NCBI GenBank assembly: GCA_020723305.1
Contig: DYJC01000007.1
Location: 1-64,000, forward strand
Direction of reading: 5' to 3'
Origin: Desulfosudis oleivorans
GTDB lineage: Bacteria; Desulfobacterota; Desulfobacteria; Desulfobacterales; SURF-7
DNA: 64,000 nt
Shown here: positions 31,901 to 40,276 of the stretch, in pieces
Numbering within the stretch: position 1 is the first letter of the stretch
How the letters are laid out: each line of letters starts with the position of its first letter
The notes under the pieces: model-generated
Told to the model about the DNA's origin: nothing
Seen by the model: the letters and a program-made list of their open reading frames with translations, nothing else
Database searches by the model: none
Position numbers and translations under genes: made by a program

Positions 31901-33050
31901 CTGGATTTCCAGGTCGTAAGCGTCGGTAAATCTCTATCAAGGCTTCTGCCTTACTCTCCACTTTATCCAATAGAAGTGTTTTTCGGATAGAATCACTGTT
32001 GTAAGCTGGATCGACTAATAAAAGATTTACTTCTTCAATGCCGATATCCATCAGTTTCTTTAGAAGCGCCTCATCAACGATTTCCGCCGGTCTCCCGATC
32101 AGATCACCACTTTTTTCATCAACAACTGGAGATGCAAGATATTTCTTGAGAACGTCTTCTCTCGTGATGGGAATCATATCTAGGCCGGCACTCATAATCT
32201 GTTTTACAGCTCTTTTTGTGAAAACCCTTCCTTGTTTAACAATCACTTCATTGGTCTTCGGATCGATGACATCGCAACTGGACCTCTGTCCCTTTAATGT
32301 ATTCTCATTAAACAAAAGAAAAAATTCATTGTTCTTAATAAAAACGGTTTCTTTTTCATAAAAATAATCTAGAATATCTTCTGTAGTAAATCCAAAAGCT
32401 TTAAATAGAAGCGTAACAGGAAATTTTCGACGTCGATCAATCCGGATGTAGACTACATCTTTTGGATCAACTTCCAAATCAATCCATGAACCTCGTACGG
32501 GAATGATTCTGGCAGTGTAGATAATTTTTCCACTTGAGTGAGTTTTGCCTTTATCGTGATCAAAAAAGACACCGGAAGAACGGTGCAACTGGCTAACAAC
32601 AACGCGTTCCGTTCCATTGATGATAAACGTACCTTTCTCCGTCATCAAAGGAATAGTACCAAAATAGATTTCCTGCTCTTTTATGTCACGTATGCTTGAG
32701 ATACCGGTTTCCTTATCCAGATCATATACCACCAGCCGAATACGGATTCGGATCGGTATTTCATATGTCATTCCTCTATGAATACACTCTTTCACAGAAT
32801 GTTTGACTTCACCAAAGCTATACGACACAAACTCCAGAGAAGCAGTTCCTGTAAAATCATTTATTGGATAAACTGACTTGAAGACTGCTTGAAGACCTGT
32901 CTTTTGGCGCTTCTCCGGGGGAACATCCATTTGTAGCAAACGATCATAAGAGCTTCTCTGCATACCGATAAGATCTGGTATTTCAACGATTGTCTTAATT
33001 TTTCCGAAGTTTTTCCTCAGACGCTTGTACATAAAAGGCTTTCCAGACAT
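28962..33050 (-). CDS. rpoB: DNA-directed RNA polymerase subunit beta
   Basis: The product is 1362 residues. The rifampicin-binding cluster reads '[21 protein letters not shown]', with the usual sensitive-type Asp, His and Ser but Thr at the position that is Asn518 in E. coli. '[15 protein letters not shown]', '[16 protein letters not shown]' and the C-terminal '[32 protein letters not shown]' are further conserved blocks. It is followed by rpoC, and preceded by a 126-bp gap with a strong hairpin after rplL. Confidence 0.99.
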   Translation of the reverse strand: MSGKPFMYKRLRKNFGKIKTIVEIPDLIGMQRSSYDRLLQMDVPPEKRQKTGLQAVFKSVYPINDFTGTASLEFVSYSFGEVKHSVKECIHRGMTYEIPIRIRIRLVVYDLDKETGISSIRDIKEQEIYFGTIPLMTEKGTFIINGTERVVVSQLHRSSGVFFDHDKGKTHSSGKIIYTARIIPVRGSWIDLEVDPKDVVYIRIDRRRKFPVTLLFKAFGFTTEDILDYFYEKETVFIKNNEFFLLFNENTLKGQRSSCDVIDPKTNEVIVKQGRVFTKRAVKQIMSAGLDMIPITREDVLKKYLASPVVDEKSGDLIGRPAEIVDEALLKKLMDIGIEEVNLLLVDPAYNSDSIRKTLLLDKVESKAEALIEIYRRLRPGNPATPEVALDFIDHLFFKTAYYDLSGVGRLKLNHRLNINAPISLRTLRKEDILLTAKILVELRDTQGLVDDIDHLGNRRVRAVGELLENQYRIGLVRMERAIKERMSMQEVDALMPHDLVNPKPVSAVVKEFFGTSQLSQFMDQTNPLSETTHKRRLSALGPGGLTRERAGFEVRDVHPSHYGRICPIETPEGPNIGLIVSLSTYARVNDFGFIETPYRVVRNSTVSDEVKLLSAFEEKEHPIAQANAPVDKSNRYVNPLVTSRVQGEFMMVRAEDIELMDVSPNQLVSVSASLIPFLENDDANRALMGSNMQRQAVPLTQTRAPLVGTGIEGVVAKDSGVTVVAKQDCVVADVNAGRIVLKHDSSDLKNERPVTIHNLSKFIRSNQNTCFNHRPIVKKGQHVKAGEIIADGPATEMGELALGKNVTVAFMPWGGYNFEDSILVSERLVRDGIFTSIHIEEFEVVSRDTKLGKEEITRDIPNVGEETLKDLDDCGIIRLGAEVKPGDILVGKITPKGETQLSPEEKLLRAIFGEKAGDVKDTSLRVPPGVEGIVIDAKVFSRRGVDKDDRTRQIEDAEIAALEKDMEDEIRIIDEIALDELKRELVGQQCETPLKKGKNILIPKGKTIEAFMLEEVKIADLEGIVLNNAELTEKIHDILDICRNQKNASRSRFEEEASRFEVGDDLPPGVIKLIKVYIAMKRVLSVGDKMAGRHGNKGVVSRILPQEDLPYFKDGTTVDMVLNPLGVPSRMNVGQILEIHLGRAARVLGTQISELILEKKYQDLREKCKRIFTRESEQGYIDSMDDNALCDFAKHYNDGVHMATPVFDGAKEDEIKALLKEANVQISGQATLFDGRTGEPFDGKVTVGTMYMLKLHHLVDDKIHARSIGPYSLVTQQPLGGKAQFGGQRLGEMEVWAMEAYGAAHTLQEFLTVKSDDMAGRTRMYEKIVKGQNVLEPGLPESFRVLTKELMSLGLDINLIE

Positions 33051-33093
33051 GCCATCTCCATTTGGTTTTTTAGTCGCTTAATAAAGGCCAATC

Positions 33094-33111
33094 GGGGGGC
33101 ATTTGCCCCCC
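33094..33111 (-). terminator. Hairpin in the rplL-rpoB gap (attenuator-like)
   Basis: GGGGGGC and GCCCCCC with a 4-nt loop form a very stable stem between rplL and rpoB. On the minus strand no T-run follows. In many bacteria partial attenuation or RNA cleavage at this gap lowers rpoBC expression relative to rplJL; the same role here is inferred from position. Confidence 0.5.
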
Positions 33112-33176
33112 TCATGGTATTTAATCTTACAACCCTTCTGTTATTAAGGATATTATATTAACAGATTGTTTGCTCG

Positions 33177-33563
33177 CTACTTAATTTCTACTTGTGCACC
33201 CGCTTCTTCCAGCTGGGCTTTTATTTTTTCAGCGGATTCTTTATCGATGCCCTCTTTAACTGGTTTTGGTGCTTCATCAACAAGTGCCTTTGCTTCTTTG
33301 AGACCAAGACTTGTGATGGCACGAACTTCCTTGATTACCTGAATTTTCTTATCACCAGCAGTGACAAGAATGACATCAAATTCAGTTTTTTCTTCTGCAG
33401 CTCCTGCACCTGCATCTCCTACTGGACCTGCAGCCATCATTGCGACAGGAGCAGAAGCAGAAACACCAAATTTTTCTTCCAATTCTTTGACCATCTCAGA
33501 TAATTCAAGTACAGACATATTTGCGATAAATTCAATTACTTTTTCTTTTGTTATATCAGACAT
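33177..33563 (-). CDS. rplL: 50S ribosomal protein L7/L12
   Basis: The product is 128 residues from ATG 33563, chosen because GGAGG lies 5 bp upstream; the frame is open 8 codons further. Layout: an N-terminal dimerisation helix region ('[26 protein letters not shown]'), an Ala/Gly/Pro-rich hinge, and a C-terminal factor-binding domain with '[33 protein letters not shown]'. It forms the mobile stalk on L10. Confidence 0.98.
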   Translation of the reverse strand: MSDITKEKVIEFIANMSVLELSEMVKELEEKFGVSASAPVAMMAAGPVGDAGAGAAEEKTEFDVILVTAGDKKIQVIKEVRAITSLGLKEAKALVDEAPKPVKEGIDKESAEKIKAQLEEAGAQVEIK

Positions 33564-33609
33564 GTTTTCCTCCAAAGTTTTATACAAATTTTACTATAAT
33601 CATTAACCG

Positions 33610-34131
33610 TTAGGCGGATGCTTTTTGATCTCTGACAGCTTGCAAAACATTCAGCATTCTCACAGGAACATCATTCAATGCACGAACCAACGCCGTCGGT
33701 ACACCATTCATTGCAGATAGCAATTGCCCCAGCAATACTTCACGAGACGGTAGATCTGAAAGAGATTTGATTGCATTCAGATCAATAACCTTACCCTCCA
33801 TTACTCCGATCTTGATTTCGAGCTTCTGATTATCCTTTAAAAAGTTAATCAACACTTTTGCAGGTGCTACCGGATCATCATAACTCAAAGCAAGAGCGCT
33901 AGGGCCCTTGAAATAATCTTGAATCAACCCGACACTTGTATCGTTTGAGGCTCTTCGTATGAGGGTGTTCTTCACAACCTTATATTCAACACCCACAGCC
34001 CTCAGTTTTCTTCGCAGACTACTGATCGTCGTAACATCTAATCCTTTATAGTTTGTAAGGATGACGACCTTAGATTTTTTAAAATTTTCATGTAGTTCTG
34101 CTACGATTTTTTCTTTGTCATTCCGTATCAA
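33610..34131 (-). CDS. rplJ: 50S ribosomal protein L10 (TTG start)
   Basis: The product is 173 residues, the base of the L7/L12 stalk. 'KIVAELHENFKKSKVVILTNYKGLDVTTISSLRRKLR' and 'YKVVKNTLIRRA' are typical, and the C-terminal helix that carries L12 dimers is present. The start codon is TTG at 34131, with GGGGGTGG about 6 bp upstream; no ATG or GTG fits in frame. The upstream 200 bp carry an L10-leader-like structure. Confidence 0.97.
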   Translation of the reverse strand: MIRNDKEKIVAELHENFKKSKVVILTNYKGLDVTTISSLRRKLRAVGVEYKVVKNTLIRRASNDTSVGLIQDYFKGPSALALSYDDPVAPAKVLINFLKDNQKLEIKIGVMEGKVIDLNAIKSLSDLPSREVLLGQLLSAMNGVPTALVRALNDVPVRMLNVLQAVRDQKASA

Positions 34132-34184
34132 TTTTTTCCACCCCCTTCATCAATCTGTAAAAAACCGGAGGTACCCATTTATCA

Positions 34185-34256
34185 GCTAAGGCTGTCTCTG
34201 TAGGCCGGCATCAGCCGATTAAACACAATATGCGAACCTACGGTCTTTGACAGTAT
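34185..34256 (-). promoter_or_regulatory. L10-leader-like autoregulatory RNA
   Basis: The rplA-rplJ gap, read on the minus strand, has AAAGACCGTAGGT (about 34248-34236), a UUAAU-containing middle and GGCCTACAGAGAC (about 34206-34194). The paired GTAGG/CCTAC arms with flanking AGAC/GAGAC match the L10 leader, to which the L10-L12 complex binds to repress its own translation. The assignment rests on sequence pattern and position. Confidence 0.6.
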
Positions 34257-34334
34257 TAAAACACATTACATCGGCAACCAAATAACCGATATTTATATAA
34301 AAACAGTTTTTCCCGGAACGGATTTTTTAGACGC

Positions 34335-35039
34335 CTATTTAATTATATCCTTGGCGAGAACTGTATCAACTTTTATGCCTGGTCCCATAGTTGTTGAAAT
34401 TGCAATACTTTTCAAATAAACCCCTTTGCTCGATGCTGGTTTAAGACGAATCAGTTTTTCAAGAAAAGAGGTAAAATTTTCTACCAGCTTATCAACCCCA
34501 AACGAAACCTTTCCTAAAGGAGCATGAACGATTCCTGCCTTTTCAACTCGGAAATCGATTTTACCTGCTTTGAGTTCATTTACAGCCTTTGCAATATCAA
34601 ATGTAACGGTTCCGGTTTTTGCATTTGGCATTAGGCCTCTAGGGCCAAGAAGCTTACCAATTTTCCCGACCGTACCCATCACATCCGGTGTCGCAACCAC
34701 TCTATCAAAATCAAACCAGCCACCCTTGATCTTTTCAACGATATCTTCATTCCCGGCAAAATCAGCACCAGCGTCTAAGGCCTCTTTCTCCTTTTCGCCC
34801 TTAGCGAAAACAAGAACTTTTACTTCCTTTCCAAGGCCGTTCGGCAGTATCACAGTACCCCGAACCATCTGATCGGAATGTCGCGGATCGACACCAAGTT
34901 TTACCGCAACATCTATCGTTTCATCAAATTTGGCATATGATGAATTTAACGCAAGTTGAATTGCCTCGGTAACATCGTACCGTTTCAGGGAATCCACTTT
35001 TCCTCTAGATTCAACGTATTTCTTACCGCGCTTCGGCAT
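34335..35039 (-). CDS. rplA: 50S ribosomal protein L1
   Basis: The product is 234 residues. '[30 protein letters not shown]' and '[16 protein letters not shown]' are the signatures, and the C-terminal '[23 protein letters not shown]' closes domain I. L1 forms the stalk that moves deacylated tRNA out of the E-site, and it can repress its own mRNA. It follows rplK by 24 bp. Confidence 0.98.
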   Translation of the reverse strand: MPKRGKKYVESRGKVDSLKRYDVTEAIQLALNSSYAKFDETIDVAVKLGVDPRHSDQMVRGTVILPNGLGKEVKVLVFAKGEKEKEALDAGADFAGNEDIVEKIKGGWFDFDRVVATPDVMGTVGKIGKLLGPRGLMPNAKTGTVTFDIAKAVNELKAGKIDFRVEKAGIVHAPLGKVSFGVDKLVENFTSFLEKLIRLKPASSKGVYLKSIAISTTMGPGIKVDTVLAKDIIK

Positions 35040-35063
35040 TTTTTCCTACCTGTTCCTTAATTT

Positions 35064-35489
35064 TTATTTGGAAACTTCTATTCCCATACTTCTAGCCGTA
35101 CCTGAAATAATCTTACAGGCTGCATCCAAATCATTGGCATTCAGATCCGCCATTTTTAAGTTTGCTATTTCTTCAACCTGCGCCCTCGAAACAGTACCGA
35201 CCTTGATTCGCTTTGGATCTGAAGCACCCTTGGCTATCTTGGCAGCCTTCTTGAGCAATACGGACGCAGGAGGCGTTTTGGTAATAAAAGTGAAAGACCG
35301 ATCCTGGTAGATCGTTAATACGACCGGGATAATCATTCCTTCATCTTTTGCGGTTCTTGCATTAAATGCTTTGCAAAAATCCATTATATTTACCCCATGT
35401 TGCCCGAGTGCAGGTCCAATGGGCGGGGATGGATTTGCCTTCCCGGCCACTACCTGTAATTTAACCATGGCAAGAACTTTTTTAGCCAT
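35064..35489 (-). CDS. rplK: 50S ribosomal protein L11
   Basis: The product is 141 residues, exactly the usual length. '[35 protein letters not shown]' and '[22 protein letters not shown]' are highly conserved. It binds the GTPase-associated 23S region and senses uncharged tRNA with RelA. It follows nusG by 17 bp. Confidence 0.98.
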   Translation of the reverse strand: MAKKVLAMVKLQVVAGKANPSPPIGPALGQHGVNIMDFCKAFNARTAKDEGMIIPVVLTIYQDRSFTFITKTPPASVLLKKAAKIAKGASDPKRIKVGTVSRAQVEEIANLKMADLNANDLDAACKIISGTARSMGIEVSK

Positions 35490-35506
35490 TTTCCTTACTC
35501 CTGATA

Positions 35507-36037
35507 TTATAATTTTGTAACTTGAACAAAATCCAGTTCAACCGGTGTTGATCTCCCAAAAATACTAACAAAAACTCTGATTTTCCCTTTTTCCGGGTTT
35601 ACATCTTCTACCGTACCATTAAAATTTGTGAACGGTCCGTCTATCACCCTGATCTCATCTCCCTGCTCAAAATAGAACTTAGGTTGTGGTTGTGTCTGTC
35701 CTGCTTCCATCCGATTCAAAATTTGAGCTGCTTCTTCATCCGATATCGGGGCGGGCTTATTTTTACCACCCAGAAAACCAGTAACCTTTGCAGTATTGTT
35801 TACTATATGCCACGTCTCATCATTCAATTCCATTCGGACAAGAATATAACCAGGGTAAAATTTTCTAGATGATTCTTTTTTCTTACCTTTTACCAGTTCG
35901 ACAACCTGTTCTGTTGGCACAAGCACTTTATCGAATTTTTCAGGATGACCGGAAGTCGCAATTCGTTCCTCCAAAGCTGTTTTAACTTTGTTTTCAAAAC
36001 CCGAATATACATGTACAACGTACCATCTAAACGCCAC
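35507..36037 (-). CDS. nusG: Transcription antitermination factor NusG (GTG start)
   Basis: The product is 176 residues. The NGN domain ('[22 protein letters not shown]', '[20 protein letters not shown]', '[18 protein letters not shown]') is followed by a C-terminal KOW domain ('[24 protein letters not shown]'). It couples RNA polymerase to the ribosome and Rho. The start is GTG at 36037, with AGGAG 10 bp upstream. It lies between secE and rplK. Confidence 0.98.
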   Translation of the reverse strand: MAFRWYVVHVYSGFENKVKTALEERIATSGHPEKFDKVLVPTEQVVELVKGKKKESSRKFYPGYILVRMELNDETWHIVNNTAKVTGFLGGKNKPAPISDEEAAQILNRMEAGQTQPQPKFYFEQGDEIRVIDGPFTNFNGTVEDVNPEKGKIRVFVSIFGRSTPVELDFVQVTKL

Positions 36038-36055
36038 GCGTTAATCTCCTTGGTA

Positions 36056-36430
36056 TTAATGAAGGATTAATTGAACCAATCCGGAAAGTCCCATGTCAAC
36101 AAGTCCCAGAAAAAATGATATGATCATAACCAATATGATCACAACCGCGGTAGAACCAATCGTCTGAGATCTTGACGGCCAAGCCACTTTTTTCAACTCA
36201 ATTCTGACTTCTCTGAAAAACTGCATGCTATTCACCCAAAACTCAGGTGTGGGAATTACTGCACCTAATGGTTTTTTAGGCGACGGAGCCTGCTTTTGTT
36301 TATTCTTGGAAAAATCAGTAAGTGAAACAATTTTGCTCTCAGCTTCATTGACCGTACCTTCCGGTTCGCCACTTCCCTGCTTTTGTTTCTTTTTCTTGCT
36401 TACTGTTTTTTTCCTTAGTAACCGTCCCAT
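36056..36430 (-). CDS. secE: Preprotein translocase subunit SecE, long N-terminus
   Basis: The product is 124 residues. The core is at about 68-122: 'FFREVRIELKKVAWPSRSQTIGSTAVVIILVMIISFFLGLVD', an amphipathic helix followed by one membrane helix, typical of single-span SecE. The first about 60 residues are a Lys/Glu/Gln-rich, likely disordered extension not found in minimal SecE. It clamps SecY. It precedes nusG by 19 bp. Confidence 0.95.
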   Translation of the reverse strand: MGRLLRKKTVSKKKKQKQGSGEPEGTVNEAESKIVSLTDFSKNKQKQAPSPKKPLGAVIPTPEFWVNSMQFFREVRIELKKVAWPSRSQTIGSTAVVIILVMIISFFLGLVDMGLSGLVQLILH

Positions 36431-36484
36431 TGCTCTCCTAAATTATATGGCAGCCTGAAAAAATATGGCTTCTCCAAAATGGTT

Positions 36485-36560
36485 TGGCAGGCCAGGCAGG
36501 AATCGAACCCGCAATCTTCGGATTTGGAGTCCGCTGCATTGCCAATTATGCTACTGGCCT
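36485..36560 (-). tRNA. tRNA-Trp (CCA anticodon)
   Basis: This is a full cloverleaf on the minus strand: acceptor AGGCCAG pairs with CTGGCCT, the anticodon loop CTCCAAA gives CCA, the T-arm has GGTTCGATTCC, and CCA is encoded. It lies between rpmG and secE, as in many bacteria (tuf-rpmG-trnW-secE-nusG). Confidence 0.96.
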
Positions 36561-36590
36561 AATCAAACACAGTCATTGATCAAATCCAGA

Positions 36591-36740
36591 CTATTTTGTC
36601 TCTTTATGAATAATATGCTTCCTGCAAAATCTGCAGTATTTCTTAAACTCAAGTTTGTCTGGAGTTGTTCGTTTATTTTTTGTTGTTGTATAATTTCTTC
36701 TTTTGCATTCCGTGCATGCAAGGGTAACTATTATTCTCAC
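36591..36740 (-). CDS. rpmG: 50S ribosomal protein L33 (zinc-binding type, GTG start)
   Basis: The product is 49 residues. It begins Met-Arg-Ile-Ile-Val-Thr-Leu-Ala with Cys9-x2-Cys12 ('CTECK') and a later Cys-x2-Cys ('CRFC'), the zinc form of L33. '[22 protein letters not shown]' is the family core. The start is GTG at 36740, with GGAG 7 bp upstream. It lies between tuf copy 2 and tRNA-Trp, the standard position. Confidence 0.95.
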   Translation of the reverse strand: MRIIVTLACTECKRRNYTTTKNKRTTPDKLEFKKYCRFCRKHIIHKETK

Positions 36741-36759
36741 CAGCTTACTCCCTATGCGA

Positions 36760-37953
36760 TTACTCGATTATTTCACTGACAACGCCGGCACCAACTGTCC
36801 TACCACCTTCGCGAATCGCAAACCTGAGTTCCTTCTCCATCGCTATCGGACTGATAAGCTCACCGACTATCGTTACATTGTCGCCCGGCATGATCATCTC
36901 TATACCTTCTGGAAGGGTCAATATCCCTGTTACATCCGTGGTCCGGAAAAAAAACTGCGGACGGTAGCCATTAAAAAACGGTGTGTGTCGACCCCCCTCT
37001 TCCTTACTCAGTACATATACTTCTGCATTGAACTTCGTATGCGGCTTGATCGTACCAGGCTTGGATACAACCTGGCCTCGTTCCACCTCATCACGCTTGG
37101 TACCTCGAAGCAATAACCCAACATTATCTCCCGCCCTTCCTTCGTCCAAAAGCTTACGGAACATCTCAACTCCCGTACATACCGTCTTGGTCGTCTCTCG
37201 AATACCAACTATCTCTACCTCATCTCCTACTCTCACAATCCCACGCTCAACTCGACCCGTTACAACTGTCCCTCGACCAGATATGCTGAACACATCCTCA
37301 ATCGGCATCAAAAATGACTTGTCTATGTCTCGCTTCGGCTCCGGAATAAAACTGTCCACTGCTGCCAAAAGATCAAATATCGGCTTGGCCTCTGCACTGT
37401 CCGGATCATCACTCTCAAGAGCCTTCAATGCACTCCCTCGTATGATCGGCGTATCATCCCCTGGAAATTCATACTTGTCAAGAAGCTCGCGAAGCTCAAG
37501 ATCCACAAGCTCAATCAACTCTTCATCATCCACCATGTCACACTTGTTCAAAAAAACAACCATCCGGGGTACTCCTACCTGACGGGCAAGAAGAATGTGT
37601 TCCCGTGTCTGCGGCATAGGACCATCATCCGCTCCCACTACCAGGATCGCTCCATCCATCTGCGCCGCACCCGTAATCATGTTCTTAATATAATCCGCAT
37701 GACCAGGACAATCCACATGGGCATAGTGACGATTCGCTGACTCATATTCCACATGTGCGGTCGCAATGGTAATCCCGCGCTCTCTTTCCTCAGGCGCCTT
37801 GTCTATCTGATCAAACGGTACATATGTCGCATTCCCTTTTAATGATGCATGCTTGGTGATCGCTGCCGTCAATGTCGTCTTCCCGTGATCTATATGACCA
37901 ATCGTACCTACATTTACATGTGGCTTCGTTCGCTGAAATTTTTCTTTCGCCAT
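36760..37953 (-). CDS. tuf: Elongation factor Tu, copy 2
   Basis: The product is 397 residues, identical in protein sequence to the copy at 22175-23368. The only base difference I found is at 37933 (codon 5, CAG here, CAA there). Identity runs from just before the stop through 13 bp upstream of the ATG, including the ribosome-binding site, and then ends abruptly, as expected from gene conversion. It lies between the four-tRNA cluster and rpmG, the classical tufB position. Confidence 0.99.
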   Translation of the reverse strand: MAKEKFQRTKPHVNVGTIGHIDHGKTTLTAAITKHASLKGNATYVPFDQIDKAPEERERGITIATAHVEYESANRHYAHVDCPGHADYIKNMITGAAQMDGAILVVGADDGPMPQTREHILLARQVGVPRMVVFLNKCDMVDDEELIELVDLELRELLDKYEFPGDDTPIIRGSALKALESDDPDSAEAKPIFDLLAAVDSFIPEPKRDIDKSFLMPIEDVFSISGRGTVVTGRVERGIVRVGDEVEIVGIRETTKTVCTGVEMFRKLLDEGRAGDNVGLLLRGTKRDEVERGQVVSKPGTIKPHTKFNAEVYVLSKEEGGRHTPFFNGYRPQFFFRTTDVTGILTLPEGIEMIMPGDNVTIVGELISPIAMEKELRFAIREGGRTVGAGVVSEIIE

Positions 37954-38054
37954 CTTCCCGTCCTCCCCTATAGATTATCTTGTTCTTTTCTTCCCAATTT
38001 TACAAATCATATAAAACTGTATCCTAACTAACTGTCTGATTCTGCATGGTAGTA

Positions 38055-38131
38055 TGGAGCCCACGACCGGAATCGAACCGGTGAACCTCTTCCTTACCAA
38101 GGAAGCGCTCTACCTGCTGAGCTACGTGGGC
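38055..38131 (-). tRNA. tRNA-Thr (GGT anticodon)
   Basis: This is a minus-strand cloverleaf with acceptor GCCCACG paired to CGTGGGC, anticodon loop TTGGTAA (GGT), T-arm CGGTTCGATTCCG and encoded CCA. It is the last of four tRNAs before tuf copy 2, matching the E. coli thrU-tyrU-glyT-thrT-tufB order. Confidence 0.96.
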
Positions 38132-38186
38132 ACTAACCTGTCAACAGCAATTTCACAAGAGCAAAACCAAGCAAATAAAAATGAAC

Positions 38187-38262
38187 TGGAGCGGGAGACG
38201 AGGCTCGAACTCGCGACAATCAGCTTGGAAGGCTGAGGCTCTACCAACTGAGCTACTCCCGC
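38187..38262 (-). tRNA. tRNA-Gly (TCC anticodon)
   Basis: This is a minus-strand cloverleaf. Acceptor GCGGGAG pairs with CTCCCGC, anticodon loop CTTCCAA gives TCC, the T-loop is TTCGAGC, and CCA is encoded. It is third in the tRNA cluster upstream of tuf copy 2. Confidence 0.96.
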
Positions 38263-38404
38263 TCTTGAACTATCCACCAATACTAACCCATACAACTCAA
38301 CACAGCGGATGCTTATATCAAAACACAGAAATCTCATGCAGGCAATCATGCAGTTAATACGGTTCAGCTATGCCAAACCTCCTACATTCAACTTGCGATG
38401 AGGC

Positions 38405-38489
38405 TGGTGGTGGGGGGAGGATTCGAACCTCCGAAGGCTTCGCCGACAGATTTACAGTCTGTTCCCTTTGGCCGCTCGGGAACCCCACC
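38405..38489 (-). tRNA. tRNA-Tyr (GTA anticodon)
   Basis: This 85-nt class II tRNA has acceptor GGTGGGG, anticodon loop CTGTAAA (GTA), a long variable arm and encoded CCA. It is second in the cluster, between tRNA-Thr(TGT) and tRNA-Gly. Confidence 0.96.
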
Positions 38490-38496
38490 AAATATA

Positions 38497-38573
38497 TGGA
38501 GCCAACGAAGGGAATCGAACCCCCGACCTATTGATTACAAATCAATTGCTCTGCCTAGCTGAGCTACGTTGGC
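38497..38573 (-). tRNA. tRNA-Thr (TGT anticodon)
   Basis: This is a minus-strand cloverleaf with acceptor GCCAACG, anticodon loop TTTGTAA (TGT), T-arm GGGTTCGATTCCC and encoded CCA. It is the first gene of the 30-kb minus-strand block. A TTGACA lies upstream at 38626-38621, but its -10 partner is poorly spaced. Confidence 0.96.
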
Positions 38574-38792
38574 TCACAATACGATTAAAACCATTATCCT
38601 TACTCAAAAAGATAGTTAGTTGTCAAGAGCTTTTTCATATACCAGCCTAAAATTTAATTTTCAATCCTTCTTTCCAATAACATCCAACTTTTTAAACTTC
38701 AGTTTTTATTCTTTTGCATCTTTATCGTTATCCATATCCTAAATTTATTGTACAATAAATTGAAACATTTTCTCCAACATTTGGATATCTCC

Positions 38793-38820
38793 TTGACAGC
38801 TTACTCAATTTTTTTATACT
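38793..38820 (+). promoter_or_regulatory. Sigma70-like promoter of the lytic transglycosylase gene
   Basis: TTGACA (38793-38798), a 16-bp spacer and TATACT (38815-38820) form a near-consensus promoter 26 bp before ATG 38846. It is the only good plus-strand promoter in the gap after the tRNA cluster. Confidence 0.6.
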
Positions 38821-38845
38821 CAAAAGCAGATAATACAATAAGGAC

Positions 38846-40240
38846 ATGATTGAACAGAAAACAGCAAATTTCATCTATCGCTTTCAGTCCGTTACCTTAT
38901 TACGACTTCAAAACCGAATGAACCCTTCTCGATTCATTTCTCTCATCATCACAATTTCCATCCTTTTTTCCGGGTGCAATATCATCTATAATAAACCTGT
39001 AGCCCCAGGTCATTTCGAACAAAAAAGTAAATCGTCTGTACCCATTTCCAACATGGATTCTCAAGAATTGAGAACTACCCCCGAAAGCGTTGCTCTGAAT
39101 CCATCCAAAAAAAAAGAAATTAAACTTGATGCGCCTAAAAAACCGGACTCTGATGACGCTGTATTAAACCTTGTACAACCCATTAATCAAAAAGAAAATT
39201 TTCATATTTCAATTTCAAAACGCAACTTTGAAAAGAATGAATCCCGAAATGTTGTTGTGACCGAAAATTATAAAACCATTCCGATGACGCTGAACAAATA
39301 TGTGCAATCTGAAATCGATCGTTTAACCAAAGGGCCGGATCGAGACTTTTTTATTGAATCTTACCGCCGGTCTGGCCGGTTTCGTCCATATATCCTTGAA
39401 AAAATGAAAAAAGCAGGTTTACCTGAGAACCTTTCGTGGCTTCCCCTAATTGAAAGCGGTTATAAAACCCACGTATTTTCAAAGGCCCATGCACTCGGAC
39501 TTTGGCAGTTTGTTCCCTCCACTGGTTCAAAATTCGGCCTGAAAATGAATACATTCATTGATGAAAGACTGGATCCGGATAAATCCACAATGGCCGCCAT
39601 TGAATACCTCAAAGAACTACACCGGATATTCGGAGACTGGACAACTGTGCTTGCAGCCTACAATTGTGGCCAAGGAAAGGTTCTTCGCATAATCCATAGT
39701 CAAAACATTAATTATTTACAAAACTTCTGGGACTTATACGAACGAATGCCATCTGAAACATCCAAGTTTGTTCCAAAATTTCTTGCAACAATACAAATTG
39801 TTAACAATATGAAAAAATATGGTTTTCAAAATATCAAACCATATCATCCCTATAAGCATGAAAGTGTTAAAATCACAAAGCAGGTTCATTTGGAAGGCAT
39901 TGCCAAATGCATCGACAAACCACTCATCGAGCTGATCATGCTTAATCCTGAACTGAAAAACAAAATACTCCCACCCGGAACTTACTTGTTGAAAATACCC
40001 ATAGGTACCAAAAATATTTTGCTCACTTCAATCGATAACATTCCAGTGGCTTCTCCACATCAACATTCATTTGCTTACCATAGGGTTCAAAAAGGCCAAA
40101 CTCTTTCCACCATTGCCAAACACTATGGAACGACAATAAAAAAAATTCAGCTATATAACAGATTAAAAGGAACCGGCCTAAAGGTGGGACAGGTTTTAAA
40201 ACTGCCTGGAAAATCAACGACTCCAACCTTGATCCATTGA
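38846..40240 (+). CDS. Membrane-bound lytic murein transglycosylase, MltD-like, with LysM
   Basis: The product is 464 residues. It cleaves the MurNAc-GlcNAc bond of peptidoglycan to give a 1,6-anhydro product. A hydrophobic segment ends in a lipobox (Leu-Phe-Ser-Gly-Cys), suggesting an outer-membrane lipoprotein. The SLT domain is at about 190-330 with catalytic Glu203 in 'LPLIESGY', then 'GLWQFVPSTGSKFGL' and 'AAYNCGQGKV'. A C-terminal LysM (about 413-458, 'HRVQKGQTLSTIAKHYGTT') binds glycan. ATG 38846 follows AAGGA at very short spacing; ATG 38918 gives a conventional lipoprotein signal peptide but has no ribosome-binding site. A linker of about 100 residues separates the lipobox from the catalytic domain. 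Confidence 0.9.
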   Translation: MIEQKTANFIYRFQSVTLLRLQNRMNPSRFISLIITISILFSGCNIIYNKPVAPGHFEQKSKSSVPISNMDSQELRTTPESVALNPSKKKEIKLDAPKKPDSDDAVLNLVQPINQKENFHISISKRNFEKNESRNVVVTENYKTIPMTLNKYVQSEIDRLTKGPDRDFFIESYRRSGRFRPYILEKMKKAGLPENLSWLPLIESGYKTHVFSKAHALGLWQFVPSTGSKFGLKMNTFIDERLDPDKSTMAAIEYLKELHRIFGDWTTVLAAYNCGQGKVLRIIHSQNINYLQNFWDLYERMPSETSKFVPKFLATIQIVNNMKKYGFQNIKPYHPYKHESVKITKQVHLEGIAKCIDKPLIELIMLNPELKNKILPPGTYLLKIPIGTKNILLTSIDNIPVASPHQHSFAYHRVQKGQTLSTIAKHYGTTIKKIQLYNRLKGTGLKVGQVLKLPGKSTTPTLIH

Positions 40241-40276
40241 AAACCAGCAACCATCGAACCCAAAATGTATTTGATG

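Noticed and set aside
38593-38626. Promoter for the tRNA-tuf block (TTGACA with GATAAT)
   Set aside because: The spacing of 22 bp is too long for a sigma70 promoter; the true promoter was not identified with confidence.
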